Source of the DNA: Sandaracinus amylolyticus
GTDB lineage: Bacteria > Myxococcota_A > Polyangia > Polyangiales > Sandaracinaceae
Assembly: GCF_000737325.1 (NCBI RefSeq)
Contig: NZ_CP011125.1
Location: 5,890,001-5,954,000, forward strand
DNA: 64,000 bases
Direction: 5' to 3'
This document shows positions 8,447-17,575 of the stretch, piece by piece. The notes below the pieces were generated by a model. The model was not told the DNA's origin. It saw nothing but the letters and a program-made list of their open reading frames with translations, and did no database searches. The position numbers and the translations under genes are program-made. Position 1 is the first letter of the stretch, and the number at the start of each line of letters is the position of its first letter.

Positions 8447-9630
8447 CCGTCTCCTTCACCCGGAAAGCGGGGCTTCTCGCGCGCGCCCTTCCCGACCTCG
8501 TCGCCCTCGCGCATCTTCGCCGCGGCCTCGGCGGCCCACGCATGGTAGCCGCCGGCCTCGATCTTCTCGCGCGCGCGCCGCGTGAGCGCGCCGTAGAACC
8601 ACAGGTTGTGCTGCGTGAGCAGCCGCGCGCCGAGCATCTCCTCGGCGCGGATCAGGTGGTGCAGATAAGCGCGCGAGTGACGTGCACACACCGGGCAGTC
8701 GCACTCGCGATCGATCGGCGACTCGTCGCGCTTGTGCCGCGCCTGCTTCATGTTCACGCGGCCCGACCACGTGAGCGCCTGCGCGTTGCGCGCGTTGCGC
8801 GTCGGCAGCACGCAGTCGAACAGATCGATGCCGCACCCGATCGCGTGCAGCAGGTCGTAGGGCGTGCCGACGCCCATCAGGTAGCGCGGCTTGTCGGTCG
8901 GCATCTTCGGCGTGATCTCGGAGAGCGCGCGGTACATCTCGGGGATCGGCTCGCCCACCGAGAACCCGCCGAGCGCGATGCCGTCGAACTCGCGCCCGCC
9001 GGCCTCCATGCCCGCGATCTCGTCGAGGTGCGAGAGCCGCAGATCCACGTGCGTCGCGCCCTGCACGATGCCGAAGCGCGCCTGTCCTTCGCGCCACGGC
9101 GAGAGCAAGCAGCGACGCGCCCACGCGCTGGTGCGGCGCAGCGCCTTCTCGATGATCGGTCGCTCCGCGCCGCCGGGCGGGCACTCGTCGAACGCCATCG
9201 CGACGTCGGAGCCGAGCAGCGCCTGGATGCGCATCGACTCCTCGGGCGTGAGGCGCAGCGGACGGCCGTCGAGGTGCGACTTGAACGAGACGCCCTCGTC
9301 GTCGATCGTGCGCAGATCCGCGAGCGAGAAGACCTGGAAGCCGCCGCTGTCGGTGAGCACGGCGTGCGGCCAGCTCTGGAACTTCTGCACGCCGCCCATC
9401 GCGTCGACGATCTCGGCGCCGGGTCGCAGCCACAGGTGATAGGTGTTCGCGAGGATCAGGCGCGCGCCCGTCGCCTCGATCTCGTCGGGCGACTGCGACT
9501 TCACCGTCGCGAGCGTGCCGACCGGCATGAACACCGGCGTCTGCACCACCGCGCGCGGCGTCGTGAACACACCGCGTCGCGCGTCGCCGTCGCGCGCGAT
9601 CTCGCGGTACGAAAAGCCTTCGGTCCTCAC
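8443..9630 (-). CDS. tgt: tRNA-guanine (queuine) transglycosylase
   Basis: A 395-residue protein that exchanges guanine for the queuosine precursor preQ1 at position 34 of GUN-anticodon tRNAs. Visible motifs: substrate-binding DSGGFQVFS, the second catalytic region containing FDCVLPTRNARN, and the zinc site CDCPVC followed by His (HSRAYLHHL). Length matches the bacterial family. The GTG start at 9630 is chosen because it overlaps the queA stop in a GTGA junction. An apparent longer frame upstream is only the antisense shadow of queA. Part of the queA-tgt-nitroreductase operon. Confidence 0.97.
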   Translation of the reverse strand: MRTEGFSYREIARDGDARRGVFTTPRAVVQTPVFMPVGTLATVKSQSPDEIEATGARLILANTYHLWLRPGAEIVDAMGGVQKFQSWPHAVLTDSGGFQVFSLADLRTIDDEGVSFKSHLDGRPLRLTPEESMRIQALLGSDVAMAFDECPPGGAERPIIEKALRRTSAWARRCLLSPWREGQARFGIVQGATHVDLRLSHLDEIAGMEAGGREFDGIALGGFSVGEPIPEMYRALSEITPKMPTDKPRYLMGVGTPYDLLHAIGCGIDLFDCVLPTRNARNAQALTWSGRVNMKQARHKRDESPIDRECDCPVCARHSRAYLHHLIRAEEMLGARLLTQHNLWFYGALTRRAREKIEAGGYHAWAAEAAAKMREGDEVGKGAREKPRFPGEGDG

Positions 9631-10670
9631 TTCTTGCCTCGGATCAGCATCGCGTCGCCGTAGCTGAAGAATCGATAGCGCTGATCGACCGCCTCGCGAT
9701 AGGCGCGTCGCGTGGGCTCGATGCCCGCGAACGCCATCACGAGCGCGAGCAAGGTCGAGCGCGGCAGGTGGAAGTTCGTGAAGAGCGCGTCGATCGCGCG
9801 GAACGGATACGGCGGACGAATGAAGATGCGGGTGCGACCCGCGCCCGCGCGCACGATGCCGTGCTCGTCGCACGCCGACTCGAGCGTGCGCACGACCGTG
9901 GTGCCGATCGCGACCACCGGACGTCCTTCGGCGCGCGCCTCCGCGATCGCACGCGCGGTCTCGTCCGCGATCTCCCAGCGCTCCTCGTGCATCACGTGCT
10001 CGTCGAGCGTCTCGGTGCGCAGCGGCGCGAACGTGCCCGGGCCGACGTGCAGCGTGACGCGCGCGATGCGATGTCCCGCCGCGTCGAGCGCAGCGAGCAA
10101 ACGATCCGAGAAGTGGAGCCCTGCGGTGGGCGCGGCGACCGAGCCCTCGTCCTTCGCGAAGACCGTCTGGTAGCGCTCGAGATCGCTCGCGTCGTCGGCG
10201 CGGCGGATGTAGGGCGGGAGCGGCACGTGGCCGTGCGCCGCGAGCGCGTCGCGCACCGAAGGAGACGCGGAGAGCGCGACGTCGAGCTCGCCTCCTTCGT
10301 GCAGCGCGATCACCTCGGCGTCGAAGCCGCTCGCGATCGACAGGCGCATCCCGGCGCGCAGCGACTTCGTCCCGCGCGCGATCGCATTCCAGGACTCGCG
10401 CGTGCCGGGCGCGCTGGTGCGCTCGAGCAGCAGGATCTCGACGCGCCCTCCAGTGGGCTTGGTCGCGAAGAGCCGCGCCGGGAGCACGCGCGTGTCGTTC
10501 ACGACGAGCAACGAAGGCGCGAGCAGCTCGGGCAGATCGAGCACGCGACGATGCTCGATCGCGCCGGTGTCGCACGAGAGCACGAGGAGCCGCGCTGCAT
10601 CGCGCTCCGCGGGCGGGGTCTGCGCGATCAGGTCCTCGGGGAGATCGAAGTCGAGCTCACGTGCGTCCAC
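9627..10670 (-). CDS. queA: S-adenosylmethionine:tRNA ribosyltransferase-isomerase
   Basis: A 347-residue protein that transfers the ribosyl part of SAM to preQ1 in tRNA to make epoxyqueuosine. It begins LDFDLPEDLIAQTPPAERD and contains LVVNDTRVLPARL, VAAPTAGLHF and THFHL-like NFHLPRSTLL segments, all diagnostic of QueA. Full length for the family. GTG start. It precedes tgt with a four-base overlap, the classical queuosine operon arrangement. The 51-base gap to the Imm42-like gene upstream allows either an own promoter or read-through. Confidence 0.97.
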   Translation of the reverse strand: MDARELDFDLPEDLIAQTPPAERDAARLLVLSCDTGAIEHRRVLDLPELLAPSLLVVNDTRVLPARLFATKPTGGRVEILLLERTSAPGTRESWNAIARGTKSLRAGMRLSIASGFDAEVIALHEGGELDVALSASPSVRDALAAHGHVPLPPYIRRADDASDLERYQTVFAKDEGSVAAPTAGLHFSDRLLAALDAAGHRIARVTLHVGPGTFAPLRTETLDEHVMHEERWEIADETARAIAEARAEGRPVVAIGTTVVRTLESACDEHGIVRAGAGRTRIFIRPPYPFRAIDALFTNFHLPRSTLLALVMAFAGIEPTRRAYREAVDQRYRFFSYGDAMLIRGKK

Positions 10671-10721
10671 GGGAGCCGGCAGATGTGAAGCGTTCCGCCA
10701 CGCGTGGCAAGGCCTGCGCTC

Positions 10722-11270
10722 TCAGCGGCTCTGCGGGTGCTGCTCGTCGAACCACCGCACGAACTGCGCGAGCACGTCGTCGACGAAGCCCGTCTCGAGC
10801 TCGACTTCCAGCGGCTGCGCATCGATGCCGCAATACACGAGCCGGGCGTCCGCGTCGTTCTCGACGAGGAACAGCCGCCCGATGCGGTCGAACGACTCCA
10901 CGCCCTGCGGATGCAGGTTGTGGCGCCAGTAGATGCGCGTGTCCCTCCGGATCTCGGAGCGCGAACGCTCGAGCCCTCCGTAGAGCTTCTCATCGAGAAA
11001 CGCGACGAGCTCCGCTGGCTCGCAACTCGCGAGCTCCCGCGCCTCTCGGTCGTCACGATGGCGAAGGAGGGAGTCGCAAGCGCCTTGCATGACGCGCAAG
11101 GACTCGATCTCCGCCAGCCGCCCGACCTGCGTTCCGCCTACCCAGAAGCAGCAGTGCCCGTACACGAAGCGATCGTGCTCGGCCAGGTGCTCCGGCCCGG
11201 TGTGCTCGGCAGGAACGATGACTCGAGCTTCGACCGCGAAGCGCTGCGGATCTCCGAAGAGCACGCTCAC
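10722..11270 (-). CDS. Imm42-like small protein
   Basis: A 182-residue soluble protein from a GTG start that overlaps the pirin stop codon (GTGA). The beginning, VSVLFGDPQRFAVEA, and the following GHCCFWVGG resemble the immunity protein 42 family, which is found next to polymorphic toxins. No toxin gene is visible nearby, so either the toxin is elsewhere or the resemblance reflects a different cellular role. The protein has no signal peptide. Assignment is tentative. Confidence 0.6.
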   Translation of the reverse strand: MSVLFGDPQRFAVEARVIVPAEHTGPEHLAEHDRFVYGHCCFWVGGTQVGRLAEIESLRVMQGACDSLLRHRDDREARELASCEPAELVAFLDEKLYGGLERSRSEIRRDTRIYWRHNLHPQGVESFDRIGRLFLVENDADARLVYCGIDAQPLEVELETGFVDDVLAQFVRWFDEQHPQSR

Positions 11271-12181
11271 TCCGGCAGCGGGATGCGCTCGATCTCGTCG
11301 CCCGGCACCTTCGGGAACTTCTCGCTCTTCCAGTCCGCCTTCGCGCGCTCCATGCGCTCTGCGGACGTCGAGACGAAGTTCCAGAACATGATGCGCTCGC
11401 CCGGCAGGTGGGCGCCGCCGAGCAACATCACGCGCGAGCCCGGCGTCACCTCGATCGGCACGTCGCGCTTGCCGTCGATCACGACCATCTCGCCCTGACC
11501 GATGCGCATGCCGTCGTCCTCGCCCCACGCGGCCTCGCCGCGCACGACGTAGATCGCGCGCTCCTCGTGCTCGCTGGTCAGGCGCAGCGTGCCGCCGCGC
11601 GGCGCGTCGGCCGCGACGTAGAACGTGTCGGAGTACGTGCTCACCGGCGATCGATGCCCGTACGCGTGCCCGGTGATCAGCGTCATCTCGATCGCGTCGT
11701 CGCCGTGCGTGAAGCGCGGCAGCGCGCCCGCGGCGTGGTGCTCGAACGAGGGATCGATCTCCTCGTGCTCGCGAGGCAGCGCGATCCACACCTGGATCCC
11801 GTGCAGCGACGCGCCGCGCGCGCGGACCTCGGGCGAGATGCGCTCGCTGTGCACCACGCCGTGGCCCGCGGTCATCCAGTTCACCTCGCCGGGCAGGATC
11901 ACCTGCGTCGTCCCGAGGCTGTCGCGGTGCGTGACCTCGCCCTCGAAGAGATAGGTGAGCGTCGAGAGACCGATGTGCGGGTGCGGGCGCACGTCCATGC
12001 CCTGCCCGACCTCGAACTCCGCGGGCCCCATCTCGTCGAAGAAGATGAAGGGCCCGACCAAGCGCCGCTTCGCCGCGGGCAACACCCTGCGCACCGCGAA
12101 GCCACCGAGATCGCGCGGGCGGCTCGCGATCACGAGCGGCGCGTGATCGCGCTCGATGCAGGCCGGCTCGTTCTCGTTCAT
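11267..12181 (-). CDS. Pirin family protein
   Basis: A 304-residue bicupin. The iron-site signature is present: RPHPHIGLSTLTYLFEG and later the AGHGVVHSE segment, supplying the His/His/His/Glu set known for pirins. Some bacterial pirins oxidise quercetin or modulate pyruvate dehydrogenase; the role here is unknown. Start: ATG at 12181 is used, but a GTG three codons upstream (12190) overlaps the stop of the SDR gene in a GTGA junction and would match the pattern of this operon. The downstream small gene also overlaps by four bases. Confidence 0.92.
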   Translation of the reverse strand: MNENEPACIERDHAPLVIASRPRDLGGFAVRRVLPAAKRRLVGPFIFFDEMGPAEFEVGQGMDVRPHPHIGLSTLTYLFEGEVTHRDSLGTTQVILPGEVNWMTAGHGVVHSERISPEVRARGASLHGIQVWIALPREHEEIDPSFEHHAAGALPRFTHGDDAIEMTLITGHAYGHRSPVSTYSDTFYVAADAPRGGTLRLTSEHEERAIYVVRGEAAWGEDDGMRIGQGEMVVIDGKRDVPIEVTPGSRVMLLGGAHLPGERIMFWNFVSTSAERMERAKADWKSEKFPKVPGDEIERIPLPE

Positions 12182-12186
12182 CGTGC

Positions 12187-12888
12187 TCACGACTCCACCT
12201 CCGGCCGCAGCGCGGCCTCCGGGCCACGGTACCGCACCAGCTCGCTGCGCGCGTCGCCCATCGCGAGCGCGACGAACGCATCGCCGGCGACCCGCGAAGG
12301 CACGACGCCGGGGCGTGCGTGCCGCTCGATGCGCGCGTGGATCCGCAGCTCGTTCACGCGCACCGCGTCGCCCGCGTGCTCGGCGCGCAGCATGCGCGAG
12401 AGGCCGAACTGCGCCTCCACCGCGGTCACGAGCAGCCCCGCGCCGCGGATCGTGCCCTCGCCCGCGGCGCCGGTGACGATCGTGTAGCTCGTGCCGCGCA
12501 CGTCGCGCTGCAGCGGGAGCAGCGTCCTCGCGAGGAGGAAGTGGCTCTCGACGAACGTCGTCATGACCTCGCGGAGCTCCTCGAGCGACTGCGCGATCAC
12601 CGGGCCCTTCTGCCACCACGGGCCGATCGACGCGACCACGTGATCGGGGCGTCCGAAGCGCTGCTTCACGAACGACGCGAGCGCGGCGTTGCCTTGCTCC
12701 GTCGACACGTCTGCGCTCACCGCGTGCACGCGCGGGCCCGCGAGCTCGAGCCGCGCGCGCGCAGACTCCGATCGCACGGGCGCGATCACCTCCGCACCGG
12801 CGTCGAGGAACGCCCGCGCCGCGCCCCACCCCACGTTGCCGGTCGCGCCCGTGACGACGGCGACCTTGCCCTGCAGCGCCTCGCTCAT
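12187..12888 (-). CDS. Short-chain dehydrogenase-like protein lacking the YxxxK motif
   Basis: A 233-residue Rossmann protein with the SDR cofactor motif TGATGNVG at residues 13-20 and the usual ADVS and IVTGAAG segments. The catalytic Tyr-x-x-x-Lys expected about 12-16 residues after the active-site Ser is absent: the stretch reads GAGLLVTAVEAQFG. The protein may therefore be a divergent or non-catalytic NAD(P)-binding member. It is the first gene of a minus-strand run continuing into pirin and the Imm42-like gene. Confidence 0.85.
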   Translation of the reverse strand: MSEALQGKVAVVTGATGNVGWGAARAFLDAGAEVIAPVRSESARARLELAGPRVHAVSADVSTEQGNAALASFVKQRFGRPDHVVASIGPWWQKGPVIAQSLEELREVMTTFVESHFLLARTLLPLQRDVRGTSYTIVTGAAGEGTIRGAGLLVTAVEAQFGLSRMLRAEHAGDAVRVNELRIHARIERHARPGVVPSRVAGDAFVALAMGDARSELVRYRGPEAALRPEVES

Positions 12889-12933
12889 GCGGGCGCGTTC
12901 ATGGGGCAGCCCGGGCCGGATGCCCAGGGGCGC

Positions 12934-14370
12934 TCAGCGGGTCGGACCGAGGAGCGGCGCCTCGACGTCGCGCGGCTCGGTCTCTCCCTCCATCGACACC
13001 CGCACTCGCATGCGCTCGCCCGCGGCGAAGTCGGCGCGACGCTCTCGGGCGATCAGCGAGATCCGTCGATCGCCGAGCGCCTCGATGATCACCTCCGAGA
13101 GCGCGAGCACGACCTCCGCGCCGCTGCCGTCGATCACCTCGAGGCGGAACGTGCGCGGCTGGTCCTGCTTGTTCACCAGGTGGATCTGGAACTGGTTGCG
13201 GATCACGTCGTCGGCCGCGACCTCCGCGCGCTCGACGACGTAGGGCGCGCCCTGCATGCGGACCAGGTTCGCCTCGAACGGTGCGTGCGCGCGCAGCGCG
13301 AGCGACGCCGCGACGATCCCGAGCACGCCGAGCACGCCGTAGAACGCGAGCCGCGGGCGCCAGAGCTTGCGCGTCTCGCCGCGCAGCCCACGCAGCGAGT
13401 CGTAGCGAATCAGCCCGCGCGGCTTGCCGACCTTGTCCATCACGTCGTCGCACGCGTCGATGCACTGCGTGCACGCGATGCAGTCGACCTGGAGGCCGTT
13501 GCGGATGTCGATGCCGGTCGGGCAGACCACCACGCAGCGATGGCAGTCGACGCAGTCACCGCGCGAGTCGCCGTCCTTGCGCTTGCCCTTCCCGCGCGGC
13601 TCGCCGCGGCCGACGTCGTACCCGACGACCAGCGAGTCGTCGTCGATCAGCGCTCCTTGCAGGCGGCCATACGGACAGACGACGAGACACAGCTGCTCGC
13701 GGAACCAGCCGAAGTCGAGCCAGAAGATCGCGCTCGTCGCGAGCATCCACCCGAACGCCTCGGGGTGCTCGGCCGGGCTGCGCGTGATCATCTCGAACAG
13801 CGAAGGAATCGAGACGAAATAGGCGAGGAACACGTGCGCGACGAACAGGCTCACGAACACGTAGAGGAGATGCTTGAGCCCCTTGCGCCACAGCTTGTCG
13901 AAGTCCCAGGGCGCCTGATCGCGCCTCATGCGCTCGTTGCGCGGCCCCTCGAGCCAGCGCTCGATCGGGCGATAGAGCGCCTCGAGGAACACGGTCTGCG
14001 GGCACGTCCATCCGCACCACGCGCGCCCGAGCACGGTCGTCACGACCACGAGCGCGAAGAGCAGCGCGGTGGTGACGAAGAACACGAGCCAGAAGTCCTG
14101 CGCGTTGAACGAAGCGCCGAAGAGGAAGAATCGGCGCGACGCCACGTCGAGGAACATCGCCGGACGCCCGTTCACGTGGATCCACGGCAGCGCCGCCCAG
14201 ATCGCGATCAGCACCGCGAAGGTCACGCGGCGCGCCCACGTGAATCGCCCGCCCACGTCGGCCGGGTACGGATAGGCGCGCGAGCCGTCGTTCCGCAGCG
14301 AGCTCACGACGGGCAGATGGAGCTTGCCAGTCGGCGGTTGCGCGGAGGAGCTGCGAATCGGCGTGCTCAT
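12934..14370 (-). CDS. ccoG: Cytochrome c oxidase accessory protein CcoG (RdxA-like)
   Basis: A 478-residue membrane ferredoxin needed for assembly of cbb3 oxidase, shown in other bacteria to help reduce copper. It has several membrane segments, the WCGWTCPQT motif near residue 118 and two 4Fe-4S clusters (CVDCHRCVVVCP and CIACTQCIDACDD). The C-terminal domain is the FixG-type immunoglobulin-like fold. It is the last gene of the cco operon, 31 bases after ccoP. Confidence 0.96.
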   Translation of the reverse strand: MSTPIRSSSAQPPTGKLHLPVVSSLRNDGSRAYPYPADVGGRFTWARRVTFAVLIAIWAALPWIHVNGRPAMFLDVASRRFFLFGASFNAQDFWLVFFVTTALLFALVVVTTVLGRAWCGWTCPQTVFLEALYRPIERWLEGPRNERMRRDQAPWDFDKLWRKGLKHLLYVFVSLFVAHVFLAYFVSIPSLFEMITRSPAEHPEAFGWMLATSAIFWLDFGWFREQLCLVVCPYGRLQGALIDDDSLVVGYDVGRGEPRGKGKRKDGDSRGDCVDCHRCVVVCPTGIDIRNGLQVDCIACTQCIDACDDVMDKVGKPRGLIRYDSLRGLRGETRKLWRPRLAFYGVLGVLGIVAASLALRAHAPFEANLVRMQGAPYVVERAEVAADDVIRNQFQIHLVNKQDQPRTFRLEVIDGSGAEVVLALSEVIIEALGDRRISLIARERRADFAAGERMRVRVSMEGETEPRDVEAPLLGPTR

Positions 14371-14401
14371 GACTCTGACCCTCTGCGCCCCCGTTCTCGA
14401 T

Positions 14402-15061
14402 TCAGATCCTCGGCGCGGCTGCCGAAGGAGCAGCGGCGCTCGGGGCGTCGCTCGGCGCGGCGGGCTCGCTCGGCGCCGCGGGCTCGCTCTCGCTCGGCGC
14501 CGCGCCCGGCACCCAGACTTCGCCCTGCGGCTCGCGTCCCGGGACGTTGGTGTCGCGGATGCTCATCAGATACGCGACGACCGACTGCACCGACCGCTCG
14601 CCGAGCACCGGTCCCCACGCCGGCATTCCCGCGCTCGGCACACCATTGCGCACCGTCGCGTAGAGGCTCGTGGGCGCGCCGCCGTGGATCCAATTCGCGT
14701 CCGTCAGATTCGGACCGATCTGCCCCTCTCCGCGCTGCCCGTGACAAGCGGCGCAGTTCGACGCGAACGCATTCCGCCCATCCGACACCCGCTGATCGTT
14801 GTCGGCGATCAGCGCGAGCATCTCGTCGGTGACCTCGCCGCCGGCCTCGGCCGCGGCCTCCATCGCGGCGGCGTACTCCTCACGCGGGCTCTGCGCGAAG
14901 TGCCACGACTCGTACGCGAACCAATAGAGCGCTCCGAACGCGATCGCGCCGAAGAACGTCGCGAGCCACCAGTTCGGCAGTCGATTGTCCGCCTCGAGGA
15001 TGCCGTCGTACTCGTGGACGATCTCGCCCTGGATCGGATCCCTCTGCCGCGACTCACTCAT
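14402..15061 (-). CDS. ccoP: cbb3-type cytochrome c oxidase subunit III (single-heme CcoP)
   Basis: A 219-residue protein: an N-terminal CcoP domain with one membrane helix (residues about 30-48, NRLPNWWLATFFGAIAFG) and a cytochrome c domain with one heme site, CAACH. Most CcoP proteins have two CxxCH sites and are about 300 residues, so one heme domain is missing here. The tail is an Ala/Pro/Ser/Glu repeat. The ATG at 15061 overlaps the ccoQ stop by eight bases; the longer frame upstream is antisense noise. It passes electrons to the CcoNO core. Confidence 0.93.
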   Translation of the reverse strand: MSESRQRDPIQGEIVHEYDGILEADNRLPNWWLATFFGAIAFGALYWFAYESWHFAQSPREEYAAAMEAAAEAGGEVTDEMLALIADNDQRVSDGRNAFASNCAACHGQRGEGQIGPNLTDANWIHGGAPTSLYATVRNGVPSAGMPAWGPVLGERSVQSVVAYLMSIRDTNVPGREPQGEVWVPGAAPSESEPAAPSEPAAPSDAPSAAAPSAAAPRI

Positions 15062-15239
15062 GACGGCTCTCCTTCTCGTCCTCGAGCGGCAGTCGCGCTG
15101 CTGCGTCCCACTGCCTCGCTCCACCGCGCGCGATCCGCACCGCGACGAGCACGAAGATCGCGAGGAAGATGAGCATCGCGATCTGCGGCCCCGCCATCAG
15201 CGGGCTCGTCGCGAAGAAGTCCGACGCAATCGCTCTCAT
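15054..15239 (-). CDS. ccoQ: cbb3 oxidase small subunit CcoQ-like
   Basis: A 61-residue protein with one membrane helix (MLIFLAIFVLVAVRIARGG) followed by a charged tail ending before the ccoP start. CcoQ subunits stabilise the oxidase and diverge strongly in sequence, so the name rests on size, topology and position between ccoNO and ccoP. It overlaps both neighbours by a few bases (ATGA with ccoNO, eight bases with ccoP). Confidence 0.85.
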   Translation of the reverse strand: MRAIASDFFATSPLMAGPQIAMLIFLAIFVLVAVRIARGGARQWDAAARLPLEDEKESRHE

Positions 15240-17569
15240 CGCGCACCTCCCGCCCGACTGACCTCCACACCGCCCTCGCCGTCCGGCGCGCGGGTGGGCT
15301 CGAATTCACTGCGCACTCGACCGAGCCGCTGCAGGTACGCGACCAGCGCGACCAGCTCCGAGTCCGAGTCGACCTCGACGTCGCGCGACAAGCGCTCTGC
15401 GATCCCGCGCGCCTGCTCTCGCGCGTCGTCGGCCGCGTGCGCGACCTGCTCGTGCGAGTACGGCACGCCCAGGTTCTGCAGCGCGAGCAGCTTTCCGCGG
15501 GTGCGATCGAAGTCGACGTGATTGCGCCCGAGGTGCGCGTACGCGGGCATGATCGATCCCGGCGACGTCGAGCGCGGATCGAGCATGTGATTCACGTGCC
15601 AGAGATCCGGATAACGACCGCCCTCGCGCGCCAGATCAGGGCCAGTCCGCTTGCTTCCCCACTGGAAGGGGTAGTCCCACAGACTGTCGTCGTCGTCCGA
15701 GATGGCGCCGAATCGCGCGCTCTCCCAGGTGAACGGACGAATCATCTGCGAGTGGCACGTGTAACAGCCCTCGGCGACGTAGACGTCGCGGCCCTCGAGC
15801 TCGAGCGCGGTATACGGCTGCTGCGGAGTCGTGCTCCGGTCGTGCACGCCGATCGCGACCGAAGGCAGGATCTCCGCGACGCCGCCGATCAGCACCGCGA
15901 CGACGGTGAGCACGGTGAAGAGCAGGCCGCGCCCTTCGAGCATGCCGTGCCACGTCTTCTCGCCGTGCTTCGCCTTGCCGAAGCCGATGGCGATGGTGCC
16001 GAGCAGCGCGACCGCGAGCGCCACGACCGCGATCACCGTCGACGCGAGCTCGTTGACCACCGCCATCGCGACGAGCAGCACGCCGAGGACGAAGGTGAGC
16101 ATCACCGGCTTGCCGAACACGATCTCCTGCCAGGGCGCCTTGGGCTCCTCGGGCTCGACCGGCACGTCGACCGCGGTCTCGACGGGCTTCCCGTGCCGCG
16201 CGGTCATCAGGAGGTTCCACCCCAGCACGACGAAGCCGAGCAGGTACACGGTGCCGCCGATCAGGCGCATCCAGTACATCGGAACGACGGCAGTCACCGT
16301 CTCGACGAAGTTCGGATAGAGGAGACCGCCGCCGTCCGCCTCCGCGCGCCACATCAGGCCCTGCGTGACGCCGCTGATGTACATCGCGACGATGTAGAGG
16401 AGGATTCCGAACGTGCCGATCCAGAAGTGCCAGTTCGCCGCCGTCTTCGAGTACAGCTCTCGGCCGTAGAGACGGGGAACGAGCCAATAGAACATGCCGG
16501 CGGCCATGAAGCCGTTCCAGCCCAGCGCGCCCGCGTGGACGTGCCCGATGATCCAGTCGGTGTAGTGCGCGAGCGAGCTGACCGAGCGAATCGAGAGCAT
16601 CGGACCCTCGAACGTCGCCATGCCGTAGAACGTCACGGCCGCCGCGAAGAACTTCAGGACCGGATCGTCACGGAGCTTGTCCCACGCGCCGCGCAGCGTG
16701 AGCAGGCCGTTGAGCATGCCGCCCCAGCTCGGCGCCCAGAGCATGACCGAGAAGATCATGCCGAGCGTCTGCGCCCAGTCCGGGAGCGCGGTGTTCAGCA
16801 GGTGGTGCGGGCCCGCCCAGATGTAGATGAAGACCAGCGACCAGAAGTGGATGATCGAGAGTCGATACGAATAGACCGGTCGCTCTGCCGCCTTCGGCAG
16901 GTAGTAGTACATGATCCCGAGGATCGGAGTCGTCAGGAAGAACGCGACTGCGTTGTGGCCGTACCACCACTGCACCAGCGCGTCCTGGACACCCGCGAAG
17001 ACACCGTAGCTGTGCCCCAGCGACGTCGGCAGCTGCAGGTTGTTGACGACGTAGAGGACGGTGATCGTGACGATGGTCGCGATGTAGAACCAGATCGCGA
17101 CGTAGAGGTGCTTCTCGTTCCGCTCCTTGAGCGTCATGAAGAAGTTCGTCGCGAAGACGAGCCATACGACCGCGACGGCGACGTCGATCGGCCAGATGAG
17201 CTCCGCGTACTCCTTGCCCTGCGTGAGCCCGAGCGGGAGCGTGATCGCGGCCGCGACGATGATCGCCTGCCAGCCCCAGAAATGCGCCCACGTGAGCTTG
17301 TCACTCCAGGTGCGCGCTTTGAGCAGGCGCTGCGTGGAGTGATAGACACCCGCGAAGATCATGTTGCCGACGAACGCGAAGATCACCGCGTTCGTGTGCA
17401 GCGGGCGCAGTCGACCGAACGAGAGCATCTCGTGCACGTTCGCCGGCCACCACGCGAGCTGGAGCGCGACGATCACGCCCACCAGCATGCCGACGATGCC
17501 CCAGACGACCGACGCGAGGACGAACGCGCGGACGACCTGGTCGTCGTAGACGATCCTCTTCGTTTCCAT
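15236..17569 (-). CDS. ccoNO: Fused cbb3 cytochrome c oxidase subunits I and II (CcoN-CcoO)
   Basis: A 777-residue single protein. Residues 1-470 are CcoN, the heme-copper catalytic subunit: heme ligand region PLHTNAVIF, the copper-site YGHNAVAFF and GPHHLLNT segments, and GHVHAGALGWNGF. Residues 490-600 add three membrane helices, and residues 600-777 are CcoO, a monoheme cytochrome c (CYTCHSQMIRPF and the Met region SIMPAYAHL). In most bacteria these are two genes; the frame is open throughout here. It reduces oxygen to water at the cytoplasmic membrane with high affinity. ATG start seven bases after ccoS stop. Confidence 0.97.
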   Translation of the reverse strand: METKRIVYDDQVVRAFVLASVVWGIVGMLVGVIVALQLAWWPANVHEMLSFGRLRPLHTNAVIFAFVGNMIFAGVYHSTQRLLKARTWSDKLTWAHFWGWQAIIVAAAITLPLGLTQGKEYAELIWPIDVAVAVVWLVFATNFFMTLKERNEKHLYVAIWFYIATIVTITVLYVVNNLQLPTSLGHSYGVFAGVQDALVQWWYGHNAVAFFLTTPILGIMYYYLPKAAERPVYSYRLSIIHFWSLVFIYIWAGPHHLLNTALPDWAQTLGMIFSVMLWAPSWGGMLNGLLTLRGAWDKLRDDPVLKFFAAAVTFYGMATFEGPMLSIRSVSSLAHYTDWIIGHVHAGALGWNGFMAAGMFYWLVPRLYGRELYSKTAANWHFWIGTFGILLYIVAMYISGVTQGLMWRAEADGGGLLYPNFVETVTAVVPMYWMRLIGGTVYLLGFVVLGWNLLMTARHGKPVETAVDVPVEPEEPKAPWQEIVFGKPVMLTFVLGVLLVAMAVVNELASTVIAVVALAVALLGTIAIGFGKAKHGEKTWHGMLEGRGLLFTVLTVVAVLIGGVAEILPSVAIGVHDRSTTPQQPYTALELEGRDVYVAEGCYTCHSQMIRPFTWESARFGAISDDDDSLWDYPFQWGSKRTGPDLAREGGRYPDLWHVNHMLDPRSTSPGSIMPAYAHLGRNHVDFDRTRGKLLALQNLGVPYSHEQVAHAADDAREQARGIAERLSRDVEVDSDSELVALVAYLQRLGRVRSEFEPTRAPDGEGGVEVSRAGGAR

Positions 17570-17575
17570 TCTCTT

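Noticed and set aside
9631-10575. Apparent N-terminal extension of tgt giving a 710-residue protein
   Set aside because: It is an alternate-frame translation of queA; the GTGA junction at 9627-9630 gives the normal start.
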